Part shown: positions 7,907-16,519 of the stretch, one piece after another | How the letters are laid out: each line of letters begins with the position of its first letter | How positions within the stretch are numbered: the first letter of the stretch is position 1 | Source of the DNA: Deinococcus sp045062605 | Lineage (GTDB): Bacteria > Deinococcota > Deinococci > Deinococcales > Deinococcaceae | Direction of reading: 5' to 3' | Assembly (NCBI RefSeq): GCF_045062605.1 | Contig: NZ_JBJGDW010000003.1 | Span: forward strand, 1-64,000 | Length of the DNA stretch: 64,000 bases | Made by a program: the position numbers and the translations under genes | The notes under the pieces: model-generated | The model's database searches: none | The model's input: the letters and a program-made list of their open reading frames with translations, nothing else | Told to the model about the DNA's origin: nothing

Positions 7907-8611
7907 ATGCTGCCCACCCTGGCCGAGTTGCTGACCCTTCCGGCTTTCGCGGGCGCGGAGGTCAGGAGTGGTCACGCCCAACTGGGCCAGCCGATCACCT
8001 GGGTTCACGTCTCCGAGATCAGTGATGCGGCCCGCTTTCTCAGCGGCGGGGAACTGCTGCTCAGTACGGGGACGCCGCTGATCGGGGAGGATGCGGGGGC
8101 TTATGTCCGCTCGCTGGCCGATGGCGGGGCACACGGGCTGGCATTGGAGCTGGTGCGCGAGGTGCGTGAACTCCCACTGGCAGCGCTGGACGCGGCCCAG
8201 CAGTCTAACTTCCCGCTCCTCGTCTTCCGGCAGGAGGTGAACTTTGCCGAGCTGACGCGCGCCGCCCACGCCCGGATTCTCAGGCCGCCCGCCGCCGCTT
8301 CCCCGCCCTCGCTGGCCCCGCTGACGGACGCGCTGAACGAGACGGGCCGCGCTGCCGACTTCGTGGCCTCGCATCTGGGCGCAGTGCTGGCGTTGCCGCT
8401 GCGCCCGCGCCTGACCCTGCTGGATACGCTGAGCGCGCTGCTGGCGTGCAATTTCAACGTGGCCGAATCCGCCCGTAGTCTGGGTGTGCGCCGCCAGACG
8501 GTGTATTACCGCCTGGAACAGTTGCGGGCCATGCTGGGTGATCTGGACGATCCCCGGCGGCAACTGGGGCTGCTGCTGGCGCTGGAACTGTCCAGAGGTT
8601 CGGATGGTTGA
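7907..8611 (+). CDS. PucR-family transcriptional regulator, short form
   Basis: A 234-residue regulator. Residues about 1-125 match the PucR N-terminal ligand-sensing domain (WVHVSEISDAARFLSGGELLLSTG near 30-53). The C-terminus carries the PucR helix-turn-helix in the segment SARSLGVRRQTVYYRLEQL near 186-204. Family members are usually much longer; here the central region between the two domains is almost absent. PucR proteins control purine or amino-acid catabolism. It sits directly before the aminotransferase and near the purine genes at 15-22.7 kb, so it is a natural candidate regulator for one or both; this is inference. Confidence 0.82.
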   Translation: MLPTLAELLTLPAFAGAEVRSGHAQLGQPITWVHVSEISDAARFLSGGELLLSTGTPLIGEDAGAYVRSLADGGAHGLALELVREVRELPLAALDAAQQSNFPLLVFRQEVNFAELTRAAHARILRPPAAASPPSLAPLTDALNETGRAADFVASHLGAVLALPLRPRLTLLDTLSALLACNFNVAESARSLGVRRQTVYYRLEQLRAMLGDLDDPRRQLGLLLALELSRGSDG

Positions 8612-8640
8612 CAGAGCGGGTTTTTTGGACACCCTGTCTC

Positions 8641-8670
8641 TTGAGTCTGGCGCTTTGATAGGAGGACAAT
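8641..8670 (+). promoter_or_regulatory. Candidate sigma-70 type promoter for the aminotransferase gene
   Basis: TTGAGT at 8641-8646 and GACAAT at 8665-8670 are separated by 18 bases; they match the consensus boxes at four and five of six positions. The downstream gene has a strong GGAGG ribosome site, as expected for a leadered message. It lies immediately after the PucR gene, so this regulator could act here. Confidence 0.4.
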
Positions 8671-8714
8671 AGCCCCAGCATCCCGCTCCACAACTCTTGC
8701 CCGGAGGTTCGTCC

Positions 8715-10088
8715 ATGACCAGCACCGAAGAGCGCCCATCCGTACATGAACCCGTCGCCTCTGCCCATGACATAGCGCAGCAAAACCGCGACTACACCAT
8801 GTTCTCGTGGTCTGTGCAGGGCGGGCCGCTGCCGCCCGTGATGACCGGGGGCAAGGGCAGTCACTTCTACGATGGCGACGGCCAGTCCTGGCTCGATTTT
8901 TCCAGCCAACTGATCAACCTGAACATCGGCCACCAGCACCCGCGCATGCTGGAGGCCATCAAGAAACAGGTGGATACCATGTGCTTCGCCGGGCCGTCCT
9001 TCGCCACCGAGCCGCGCGGCAAGCTGGGGCAGAAGCTGGCCGAGGTCACCGGGCTGGCCAAGACCTTCTTCACGCTGGGTGGCAGCGAGGCCAACGAGAA
9101 CGCCATCAAGATCGCCCGGCTGGTCACGGGCCGCGACAAGATCATCACGCGGTACCGCAGTTACCACGGCGCGACGATGGGCAGCATGACCGCTTCCGGT
9201 GATCCGCGCCGCTGGCCGGTGGAGCCGGGAGTGCCGGGCGTGGTGCGCGCCTTTGATCCGTACTGCTACCGCTGCCCTTTCGGCAAGACGCCGGATTCGT
9301 GTGGCCGCGAATGCGTGTCGCACATTGACGAGATCATTCAGATGGAGGGGCCGGACAGCATCGCCGCGATTCTGGTCGAGGGCATCACGGGCAGCAACGG
9401 CCTGCTGGTGCCGCCCGACGACTACTACCTCAAACTCCGCGCGCTGTGCGACAAGTACGGCATCCTGCTGATCACCGATGAAGTGATGAGCGGCTTCGGG
9501 CGCACCGGCAAATGGCTGGCAACGCAGCACTACGGCATCAAGCCCGACATCGTGACCTGTGCCAAGGGCCTGACGAGCGGATACATGCCGCTGGGCGCGT
9601 GTATCGTGAGCCAGGAGGTAGCCGATTACTTCGACACGCATATGCTGTGGGGCGGCCTGACCTACAGCGGCCACCCGGTCTGCTGCGCCGCCGCCGTAGA
9701 GAATCTGGCGATCTACGAGGACGAGGGCCTGTTCGAGAACGCGCTGGAGTTGGGCGCATACCTGGGGCAAAGGCTGGAGGCCATGAAAGCCAGATACGCC
9801 TGCGTGGGCGACGTGCGCTACAAGGGCCTGTTTTCCGTGCTGGAGCTGGTCAAGGACAAGGCAACGAAGGAACCGCTGGCCCCGTTCGGCGGCACCTCGC
9901 CGGAGATGGGCCAACTGGCCGCGCACCTGCGCAGCAAGCATGTCTATGCCTACAGCCGCTTCAACTTCCTGTGGGTCTGCCCGCCGCTGGTGGTCACGAA
10001 AGAGGAACTGGACGCTGGCCTGGATGTGTATGAGGAGGCGCTGGCGCTGATAGATCAGGCGATTGCAGGCGGGGTGGCGGCGGATTAG
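8715..10088 (+). CDS. Class III PLP-dependent aminotransferase
   Basis: A 457-residue aminotransferase of the class III (omega-amino acid) family. LITDEVMSGFGRTGKW near 253-268 carries the PLP-binding aspartate, and the Schiff-base lysine is in TCAKGLTSGYMPLGA near 282-296. YRSYHGATMGSMTASGDPRRW is the family's substrate-side motif (about 150-170). The start at 8715 is preferred to a TTG six codons upstream because GGAGG at 8703-8707 is well spaced. The downstream methylmalonate-semialdehyde dehydrogenase suggests that together they convert a beta-amino acid such as beta-alanine to an acyl-CoA, as in pyrimidine breakdown; the substrate is inferred. Confidence 0.85.
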   Translation: MTSTEERPSVHEPVASAHDIAQQNRDYTMFSWSVQGGPLPPVMTGGKGSHFYDGDGQSWLDFSSQLINLNIGHQHPRMLEAIKKQVDTMCFAGPSFATEPRGKLGQKLAEVTGLAKTFFTLGGSEANENAIKIARLVTGRDKIITRYRSYHGATMGSMTASGDPRRWPVEPGVPGVVRAFDPYCYRCPFGKTPDSCGRECVSHIDEIIQMEGPDSIAAILVEGITGSNGLLVPPDDYYLKLRALCDKYGILLITDEVMSGFGRTGKWLATQHYGIKPDIVTCAKGLTSGYMPLGACIVSQEVADYFDTHMLWGGLTYSGHPVCCAAAVENLAIYEDEGLFENALELGAYLGQRLEAMKARYACVGDVRYKGLFSVLELVKDKATKEPLAPFGGTSPEMGQLAAHLRSKHVYAYSRFNFLWVCPPLVVTKEELDAGLDVYEEALALIDQAIAGGVAAD

Positions 10089-10095
10089 AGGTGGA

Positions 10096-10494
10096 TTACA
10101 TAGATTCCAGCTCGCCATTCTGCAATTCAATTTGTCGCAGCCGTTCAAGTTCCAAGGCTTCGGGAATGGCCCCCAAAAGGTTTTTTGGAACAACTAATCT
10201 GTTCTCGTTTTGAACAATCTATGAGAGCGGAGCGCGGCTCTGTGAGTGTAGATATGGGTAGCAATGTCCACACCAAGACCAATGGCTTGATTTTCCTGCT
10301 CGCGGCGCATCATCCATCCAAACCGAGTCCAGACTGATGAAGTCAAAGTGCTGATGTAGATTTCTATGATCGCAGATTGGACAACAAGTAGGCAAATCAG
10401 ACAGGTGTGGGAAACGGCTAAACACGTCCCACCACTCTGGAGATTGCTCAAGAGATACTTCATCCCACGGAAAATGCAAATCGCCGCTCGGCAT
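10096..10494 (-). pseudogene. Small zinc-ribbon-like protein gene with an in-frame TAG
   Basis: Minus-strand coding from ATG at 10494 runs 91 codons to a TAG at 10221-10219 and then continues in the same frame for 40 more sensible codons (ending LRQIELQNGELESM) to TAA at 10098-10096. The first part has paired cysteine motifs, CPIC near residue 38 and WCGHC near 74-78, suggesting metal binding. TAGAAT lies six bases before the ATG, so the promoter looks intact. The stretch is visibly more AT-rich than its neighbours and splits two metabolically linked plus-strand genes, consistent with acquisition. The function is unknown. It may be a decayed gene, a recoded stop, or a genuine 91-residue protein. 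Confidence 0.6.
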
Positions 10495-10500
10495 ACTTAA

Positions 10501-10506
10501 ATTCTA
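10501..10506 (-). promoter_or_regulatory. -10 box of a leaderless promoter (TAGAAT)
   Basis: On the minus strand TAGAAT is followed by six bases and the ATG at 10494. It is the closest to TATAAT of the leaderless boxes in the window and lies next to the ribosome site of the divergent dehydrogenase gene. Confidence 0.5.
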
Positions 10507-10526
10507 AGAGATAAGGGAGGCCACCC

Positions 10527-12035
10527 ATGACCGCCACAACCGAAAAAACCACCGCCCTCACCCACTGGATCAACAACGCGCCCGCCGAGGGCAAATCGGG
10601 CCGCACGGCCCCCGTCTACAACCCGGCCACCGGACAGGTTCAGGCGCAGCTTCCCCTGGCCAGTGCCGCCGAGATTGATGCCGTGGTGCAAATTGCCACC
10701 GCCGCCGCCCAGAAGTGGCGTTCCAGTTCTCTCAGCGTGCGCTCCAGCGTGATGTTCAAGTTCCGTGAACTGCTGTCGGCGCGGCGTGATGAGCTGGCCC
10801 GCATCATCACCCGCGAACATGGCAAGGTACACAGTGACGCGTTGGGCGAGATTGCGCGCGGCTTGGAGAACGTGGAGTACGCCTGCGGCATTCCCACCCT
10901 GCTGCGCGGCGGCTATTCCGAACAGGTCAGCACCGGCGTGGACGTGTACAGCATTCAGCAGCCGCTGGGCGTGGTGGCGGGAATCACACCGTTTAACTTC
11001 CCAGCGATGGTGCCGCTGTGGATGCTGGGGAACGCGCTGGCCTGCGGCAATGCCTTTATCCTCAAGCCCAGCGAGAAAGACCCCTCCAGCGCCAATTTCA
11101 TGGCGGAACTGCTGAAAGAGGCCGGGCTGCCCGACGGCGTGCTGAGCGTCGTCCACGGTGATAAAGAGGCGGTGGACGCCATTCTGGAACACCCCGGCAT
11201 CGCCGCCGTGAGCTTCGTGGGCAGCACCCCGATTGCCAAATACATTTACGAGAAGGGAACCGCCGCTGGCAAACGCGTGCAGGCGCTGGGAGGCGCGAAA
11301 AACCACATGCTGGTGCTGCCCGATGCCGATATCGGCATGGCTGCCGACGCCGCCGTGTCTGCCGCCTACGGCTCGGCGGGCGAGCGCTGCATGGCGATCA
11401 GCGTGGTGGTGGCGGTGGGCGACTCGGGCGACAAACTGATCAGCGCCATTCAGGAGCGCATCCCCGCCCTCAAGATCGGCCCCGGCGACGTGGCGGGCAA
11501 CGAGATGGGGCCGCTGATCACCCGCGAACACCGCGACCGGGTAGCGGGTTACATCGGCTCCGCGCAGGAGCAGGGCGCGAAAGTCGTGGTGGATGGACGC
11601 GAGACCAAGTTTGACAACGACGGCTTCTTCCTGGGGGTCTCGCTGCTGGACGATGTGAAACCCGGCATGGCCGCCTACGACGACGAAATCTTCGGACCGG
11701 TGCTGTGTGTGGTTCGCGCCGACACCTACGCCAAAGGTTTGAAGCTCATCAACGACAACGAATACGGCAACGGCACCGCCATTTTCACCCGCGACGGCGG
11801 CGCGGCCCGTCAATTCCAGTTTGATGTCGAAGTGGGCATGGTGGGCGTGAATGTTCCCGTGCCTGTCCCCGTCGCGTATTACAGCTTCGGCGGCTGGAAA
11901 GCCAGCCTTTTTGGAGACACGCACATGTATGGCCCCGAAGGCATCAAATTCTTCACGCGAAGTAAAGTCATAACTTCGCGCTGGCCCGATCCGGCAGGCA
12001 GCAAGGTGGATTTAGGGTTCCCGCAGACCCGCTAA
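10527..12035 (+). CDS. mmsA: CoA-acylating methylmalonate-semialdehyde dehydrogenase
   Basis: A 502-residue aldehyde dehydrogenase that converts methylmalonate or malonate semialdehyde to propionyl- or acetyl-CoA. TPFNFPAMVPLWM near 153-165 is diagnostic for this subfamily, and the catalytic cysteine is in GSAGERCMAIS near 283-293. A strong ribosome site (AAGGGAGG, 10513-10520) precedes the ATG. It shares direction with the upstream class III aminotransferase but is separated from it by the broken minus-strand gene. It ends in a four-base convergent overlap with the uracil-DNA-glycosylase-like gene. Confidence 0.9.
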   Translation: MTATTEKTTALTHWINNAPAEGKSGRTAPVYNPATGQVQAQLPLASAAEIDAVVQIATAAAQKWRSSSLSVRSSVMFKFRELLSARRDELARIITREHGKVHSDALGEIARGLENVEYACGIPTLLRGGYSEQVSTGVDVYSIQQPLGVVAGITPFNFPAMVPLWMLGNALACGNAFILKPSEKDPSSANFMAELLKEAGLPDGVLSVVHGDKEAVDAILEHPGIAAVSFVGSTPIAKYIYEKGTAAGKRVQALGGAKNHMLVLPDADIGMAADAAVSAAYGSAGERCMAISVVVAVGDSGDKLISAIQERIPALKIGPGDVAGNEMGPLITREHRDRVAGYIGSAQEQGAKVVVDGRETKFDNDGFFLGVSLLDDVKPGMAAYDDEIFGPVLCVVRADTYAKGLKLINDNEYGNGTAIFTRDGGAARQFQFDVEVGMVGVNVPVPVPVAYYSFGGWKASLFGDTHMYGPEGIKFFTRSKVITSRWPDPAGSKVDLGFPQTR

Positions 12036-12655
12036 CCACCGCTATTTCTCGCCAGTAGCCGCGCTTCTACCAACGCCGACAGCGCCCGCACCGGGGCCTG
12101 TGGATCGGTGGCGAAGTAGCGCGGGCTGGGATGTGGGCAATTCACGGTGGGCAGGGGGCGGGGCAGTTCGGGCGACACGAACTGCCAGCCACCCTGCGCC
12201 TTGCCGCCCACCAGCACCACCACCCGCAGCGCGGGCAGCAGCGTCAGCAGTTCCAGCGTGGCGGGTGTGGCGGCCCGGACCTGCGACGCCGTGGGGGTGA
12301 CCACGCCCCCCGCGCTGAGTTGCCACGGCAGGATGTTCCAGACCAGACAGCGCCGCCGCCCGATTCCGGCCAGTTTCAGCAGGCAGCTCAGGTTCTCGGC
12401 AGTGCGGTCCGGGTTGTCGGGGGAGGCGAAACCGGTCTGGGCAACTTTCGGCCCCGGCGATTCCAGCAGCAGCAGGATTTCAGTATGGATGCCGCCGCTC
12501 TCAGGGTCAAAATTGGGCAGGTCCAGCCGCCCACCCAGCACCTCACTTTCCCTGAGCCGTGCCGCAAAAGCCGTCAGGGGCGCAATGTGGGGTTCTTGCA
12601 GCCGGGCGTGGCGGGCGGCGAGAACGCACGGATCGGCCAGGGATTGCATCTGCAC
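12032..12655 (-). CDS. Uracil-DNA glycosylase superfamily protein
   Basis: A 207-residue protein of the uracil-DNA glycosylase superfamily. The segment LLLLESPGPK near residues 60-69 occupies the place of the glycosylase active-site loop, VWNILPW near 106-112 is the following strand, and PHPSPR near 174-179 matches the HPSP-type DNA-minor-groove loop. Some members are DNA-repair enzymes and others have unknown roles; the catalytic residue pattern is not the classical family 1 one. It starts with GTG directed by a TAGACT box six bases upstream, without a ribosome site. Not linked by spacing to the metabolic genes around it. Confidence 0.75.
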   Translation of the reverse strand: MQMQSLADPCVLAARHARLQEPHIAPLTAFAARLRESEVLGGRLDLPNFDPESGGIHTEILLLLESPGPKVAQTGFASPDNPDRTAENLSCLLKLAGIGRRRCLVWNILPWQLSAGGVVTPTASQVRAATPATLELLTLLPALRVVVLVGGKAQGGWQFVSPELPRPLPTVNCPHPSPRYFATDPQAPVRALSALVEARLLARNSGG

Positions 12656-12661
12656 CGGCCA

Positions 12662-12667
12662 AGTCTA
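12662..12667 (-). promoter_or_regulatory. -10 box of a leaderless promoter (TAGACT)
   Basis: On the minus strand TAGACT, six bases, GTG. It supports the GTG start at 12655 over the ATG two codons downstream. Confidence 0.5.
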
Positions 12668-12737
12668 GCTTTGGCCCGGTGCATCGACACTCCGCATCCC
12701 TTCAGCCTGAGCAGAGAGATGTGGAGGCGCGGTCTGT

Positions 12738-14864
12738 TCAGTCCGCCGCGCTGGCCTCACTTGCTGCCGCCGCGTGCAGTGTGATCGGCGTCCCGTTGAC
12801 CGCTGCATTCCCGGTCAATGCGTCCACCCGGCGCGAATCGGTCAGGTCATTCAGGCTGACGCCCGCGTGTTCGGTGGCCACGCCCAGACGCACTCCCGCC
12901 CGCGAGTGGCCGAAGCCGTGCGGCAGGGAGGCCACACCGGGCATCAGCGTGTCGGTCAGTTCCAGCGGGACCGTGACCGAACCCACGCGGGAGCGAACCT
13001 CCACGTCCTGCCCGTCCGCGAATCCGGCGGCATCTAAGGGGTTGAGTTGCAGGGTGCAGCGCCCCGGCCCACGCATCAGGCGCGGCGTGTTGTGCATCCA
13101 GGAATTGTTGCTGCGAAGCTGCCGCCGCCCGATCAGCACCAGCGGGGGCGGCGTGATTTCCAGCGCCGCTTCCAGCCGGGGCAAATCCGCCAGCATCGGC
13201 GCGGGGGCGAGGTTGATGCGGCCAGAGGCGGTCAGCAGCCGTTCGGGGAAGCAGGGTTGCAGCGGGCCGTAATCCACGCCGTGCGGGTTGGCTTTCAACT
13301 CATCCAGATTGGTGTTGTACGGGCCAGCCGAGAGGCCCATGTTCAGTTTCTCTTCCGGGGTATGGCCTGCCTTGCCGGTCATTCGCTCGGTCAGACCCAT
13401 GAAAATCTGGTAGTCAAACCGCTGATCCCCGGCAATCGGGAAGACGGGCAGCGAGTAGCGCGCCGTGTTCTGCACCGCCAGCAGGTGAAAGGTGATGTCG
13501 TAGTGGGCCACTTCCAGCCCGAAGGCGGGCGGCAGGATGACGTGGGCGTGCCGGGTGGTCTCGTTCAGGTACGGATCGATGCTGACCATGAACTCCAGTC
13601 CCGAGAGCGCCGTGTCCAGTGCCGCGCCGTCTGGGGTGGACAGCACCGGGTTGCCCGCCACCGTGACCAGTGCGCGAATCTGGCCCTCTCCGGGGGTGGT
13701 CATTTCCTCGGCCATCGTCACGTTGGGCAGTTCGCCGTCAAATTCAGGAAGACCCCGCACGCGGGAGGTAAAGCGTCCGTGGTGGACTGCGCCCTTCTTT
13801 GCCCGTTGAAGTAGATCGTAGGCGGGTTTGGTGAACATCGCGCCGCCCTCCGAATCCAGATGCCCGGTCACGGCGTTCAGCACGTTGACCAGCCACTGTG
13901 ACAGCCCGCCGAATTCCTGAATGCTCAGACCGATGCGCCCGTAGGCCACGGCGCGCTCGGCGGCGGCAAAATCGCGGGCCAGCGTGCGGATGGTCTCGGC
14001 GGAAACGCCGGTCAATCCTTCCACGCGTTCGGGTGTGAAGGACTGGGCCGCGTCCCGCACGTCGTCCAATCCGTCGGAGAAATCGGCCAGATGGCCCAGC
14101 CGCTCCAGCCCCTCGGCAAAAACCACGTTCAGCAACGCCAGCAGCAGGTAAGCGTCGGTGCCGGGGCGGATGAAGTGGAAGTCGGTGGCGTGATCGGCGC
14201 TCTCGGTGCGGCGGGGGTCCAGCAGCACCACGCGTCCGCCGCGTTCACGGATGGCCTTCAAGCGTCCGCGCACGTCCGGCGCGGTCATGATGCTGCCGTT
14301 GCTGGCGAGGGGATTTGCGCCCATTATCAGCATAAAATCGGTGCGGTCGATGTCGGGAATGGGGATCAGGAAGGGATGACCAAACATCTCCGCGCCCGCG
14401 AAGTGGTGGGGCAACTGATCGATGCTGGTGGCCGTGAAGCGGTTGCGGCTGCCGATGGCCCGCACCAGCCCGCCCGCCGAGAGCAGGGTGCCGCTGTTGT
14501 GGACGCTGGGGTTGCCCTGGAAGGTGGCGACTGAATCCGCACCGTACTTCTCGCGCACCGCCCCTAGCTGGGCCGCCACGTAATCCAGCGCCTCGTCCCA
14601 CTCCATCTCATGCCAGGTGTCGCCGTCGCGCCGCATGGGACGTTTCAGGCGGTCCGGGTCCGCATGCAGGTCGGGCAGCGCCGTTCCCTTGGGGCAGATG
14701 TGGCCCTTGCTCAGCGGATCATTGACGTCGCCGCGCAGGTCGGTCACCTTGCCGCCCTGAACGGTGATTTGCAGGCCGCAGATGGCCTCGCACAGGTTGC
14801 AGGCACGGAAATAGACGCCATCGGCGGGCAGGGGAGCAACGGCAGGAGCGGTGTGCTGAGTCAT
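12738..14864 (-). CDS. Molybdopterin oxidoreductase (formate dehydrogenase-like)
   Basis: A 708-residue bis-MGD enzyme of the DMSO reductase family. The N-terminal 4Fe-4S ligands are CNLCEAICG near 22-30 and CPKG near 57-60. The molybdopterin domain follows with GANPLASNG near 193-201, and the C-terminal dinucleotide-binding barrel has LIGRRQLRSNNSWMHN near 580-595. The start at 14864 is fixed by GGAGG nine bases upstream. Its substrate is unknown: formate dehydrogenase is the closest general label. It follows the purine gene run on the same strand but is cut off from it by the hairpin terminator at 14970-15008, so it is probably a separate transcript. Confidence 0.83.
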   Translation of the reverse strand: MTQHTAPAVAPLPADGVYFRACNLCEAICGLQITVQGGKVTDLRGDVNDPLSKGHICPKGTALPDLHADPDRLKRPMRRDGDTWHEMEWDEALDYVAAQLGAVREKYGADSVATFQGNPSVHNSGTLLSAGGLVRAIGSRNRFTATSIDQLPHHFAGAEMFGHPFLIPIPDIDRTDFMLIMGANPLASNGSIMTAPDVRGRLKAIRERGGRVVLLDPRRTESADHATDFHFIRPGTDAYLLLALLNVVFAEGLERLGHLADFSDGLDDVRDAAQSFTPERVEGLTGVSAETIRTLARDFAAAERAVAYGRIGLSIQEFGGLSQWLVNVLNAVTGHLDSEGGAMFTKPAYDLLQRAKKGAVHHGRFTSRVRGLPEFDGELPNVTMAEEMTTPGEGQIRALVTVAGNPVLSTPDGAALDTALSGLEFMVSIDPYLNETTRHAHVILPPAFGLEVAHYDITFHLLAVQNTARYSLPVFPIAGDQRFDYQIFMGLTERMTGKAGHTPEEKLNMGLSAGPYNTNLDELKANPHGVDYGPLQPCFPERLLTASGRINLAPAPMLADLPRLEAALEITPPPLVLIGRRQLRSNNSWMHNTPRLMRGPGRCTLQLNPLDAAGFADGQDVEVRSRVGSVTVPLELTDTLMPGVASLPHGFGHSRAGVRLGVATEHAGVSLNDLTDSRRVDALTGNAAVNGTPITLHAAAASEASAAD

Positions 14865-14969
14865 GGGACGAACCTCCAGAAAGGGTTTTGAGTTGGGGCA
14901 GTCTGGCACATGGGCCGAGTCTGGACGGTGGATTGCCCCGCCTCCCCGGCAGTCTTCGGGATCAGAAAG

Positions 14970-15008
14970 AGGCGGTGGGCCGGAAATTCAACTCCGGTCC
15001 CACCGCCT
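14970..15008 (-). terminator. Hairpin terminator after the purine permease gene
   Basis: A 15-bp stem with one bulged base (arms 14970-14984 and 14993-15008, loop of eight) lies 15 bases after the NCS2 permease stop. On the minus strand it is followed by a short pyrimidine tract with three T residues. It separates the purine operon from the molybdopterin oxidoreductase gene. Confidence 0.7.
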
Positions 15009-15022
15009 GTCTACCCGTATGT

Positions 15023-16432
15023 TCAGCCCTCGGTCAGCCAGATGTAACGGGCCAGCAGCGCCGCCGCGACAGCGTACAGAATTGGGCTGACTTCTTTCGC
15101 CTTGCCGCTCAGCAGCTTGATGGCGCAGTAGCTAATGACGCCCAGGCTGACGCCGTTGGCGATGGAAAAGGTCAGCGGCATGACGATGATGGTCAGGAAC
15201 GCAGGCAGGCTGTCGGCGATGTCGTCCCAGTCGATGTGCCGCACGCCGTCCATCATCAGCGCGCCCACCAGGATCAGCGCGGGGGCGGTGGCCGCGCCAG
15301 GAATAGCGGAGGCCAGCGGCCACAGGAACATGCTCAGCAGGAACAGCACCGCCACCGTCACGGCGGTCAGGCCGGTGCGTCCACCCTCGCCGATCCCGGC
15401 GGCGGATTCCACGTAGGCGGTGGTGGTGGAGGTCCCCATGAACGCGCCGAACATGGCGGCGATGCCGTCCATCGAGAACAGGCGGCGGGCGCGCGGCATG
15501 TTGCCCTGGGCGTCGATGTACCCGGCGCGTTGCGACAACCCGGTCAGGGTCCCAGTGGCGTCGAAGAAATCCACGAAGAAGAAGGTGAAGACCACGCTCA
15601 GCAGGCCCAGGCCCAGCGCCCCCGCGATGTCCATCTGGCCCACCAGTCCGCTGGGCCAGATCGGCGTGCCGAAAATACCCAGGAAGCTGCCGTCAAAGCC
15701 GGGGAACGAGCGCAGCGCGCCTTCCGGTCCACCCGCGTACACGGCGGCCCCGGTTGCGATTCCCAGCACAGTGGTGGCCAGGATGCCGTACAGGATCGCC
15801 CCGGTGATCTTGCGGGCCATCAGCGCAGCGGTCAGGATCACGCCGATGGAGGCCAGCCACACCGTGGGCGAGGCCAGCGAACCCATGCCCACCAGGGTGG
15901 CGGGGTTGGCGATCACGATGCCTGCGTTCTTGAGACCCAGGAAGGCCAGAAATGCCCCGATGCCCCCGGTAATGGCGTATTTCAGCGAGTTGGGAATGGC
16001 CTGTACGATGGCCTGCCGCGCCCCCAGCACGCTGAGCAGCACGAACAGCACCCCGCTGATAAACACCGCGCCCAGTGCCGTCTGCCACGCCACGCCCATG
16101 CCCTGCACCACCGTGAAGGCGAAGAATGCGTTCAGGCCCATGCCCGGTGCCTGCGCGAAGGGGTATTTGGCGATCAGTCCCATGACCGCCGAGCCGAAGG
16201 CCGCCGCAATAGCTGTGGTCATCAGCAGTTGCACGAAGGCATTGGGAATGTTGATCGCCGTGGAGAGTACTTGCGGGTTGACGAACAGGATGTAACTCAT
16301 GGTCAGGAAGGTGGTCAGGCCCGCGCGCATCTCCTGCGTGACACTGGAATTCTGGGCGGTGATGCCAAAGTAGCGGTCCAGACCCGACAGGGAGACGAGC
16401 GGCGCGGGGCGTGAAGCGGCGGGATCAGACAT
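15023..16432 (-). CDS. NCS2 family purine permease (AzgA type)
   Basis: A 469-residue membrane transporter with about 12-14 hydrophobic segments. The N-terminal motif EMRAGLTTFLTMSYILFVNP near residues 34-53 and the early SAVMGLIAKYPFAQAPGMG near 80-98 mark the adenine/guanine/hypoxanthine branch rather than the uracil branch. DFFDATGTLTGLSQRAG near 289-305 is the substrate-site signature. AAGGAG precedes the ATG. It is the last gene of the xdhA-xdhB-xdhC-guaD run, giving uptake of the bases that the enzymes degrade. A hairpin at 16445-16470 lies just before its ribosome site. Confidence 0.88.
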   Translation of the reverse strand: MSDPAASRPAPLVSLSGLDRYFGITAQNSSVTQEMRAGLTTFLTMSYILFVNPQVLSTAINIPNAFVQLLMTTAIAAAFGSAVMGLIAKYPFAQAPGMGLNAFFAFTVVQGMGVAWQTALGAVFISGVLFVLLSVLGARQAIVQAIPNSLKYAITGGIGAFLAFLGLKNAGIVIANPATLVGMGSLASPTVWLASIGVILTAALMARKITGAILYGILATTVLGIATGAAVYAGGPEGALRSFPGFDGSFLGIFGTPIWPSGLVGQMDIAGALGLGLLSVVFTFFFVDFFDATGTLTGLSQRAGYIDAQGNMPRARRLFSMDGIAAMFGAFMGTSTTTAYVESAAGIGEGGRTGLTAVTVAVLFLLSMFLWPLASAIPGAATAPALILVGALMMDGVRHIDWDDIADSLPAFLTIIVMPLTFSIANGVSLGVISYCAIKLLSGKAKEVSPILYAVAAALLARYIWLTEG

Positions 16433-16444
16433 AGGGTCTCCTTC

Positions 16445-16470
16445 GCTCTTTGGGGCGTCGCCTCAAGAGC
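16445..16470 (-). other. Hairpin in the leader of the purine permease gene
   Basis: GCTCTT and AAGAGC pair, with an inner GGCG/CGCC stem around a single base, directly before the AAGGAG ribosome site. There is no T run, so it is not an obvious terminator, and it lacks the layout of a known purine riboswitch. It may adjust permease expression within the operon. Confidence 0.35.
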
Positions 16471-16519
16471 CGTGCGGGGGAATTGTTTTACGGGGAATTC
16501 AGCCGTGAATCGGTCAGCG

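Noticed and set aside
8454..10193. A 579-codon frame on the minus strand
   Set aside because: Antisense to the aminotransferase with its PLP motifs; no ribosome site or domain.
14888..16414. A 508-codon frame on the plus strand
   Set aside because: Antisense to the NCS2 permease; composition is typical of a shadow frame.
16433..16519. Purine riboswitch before the NCS2 permease
   Set aside because: The leader is too short and lacks the three-way-junction core; only a simple hairpin is present.
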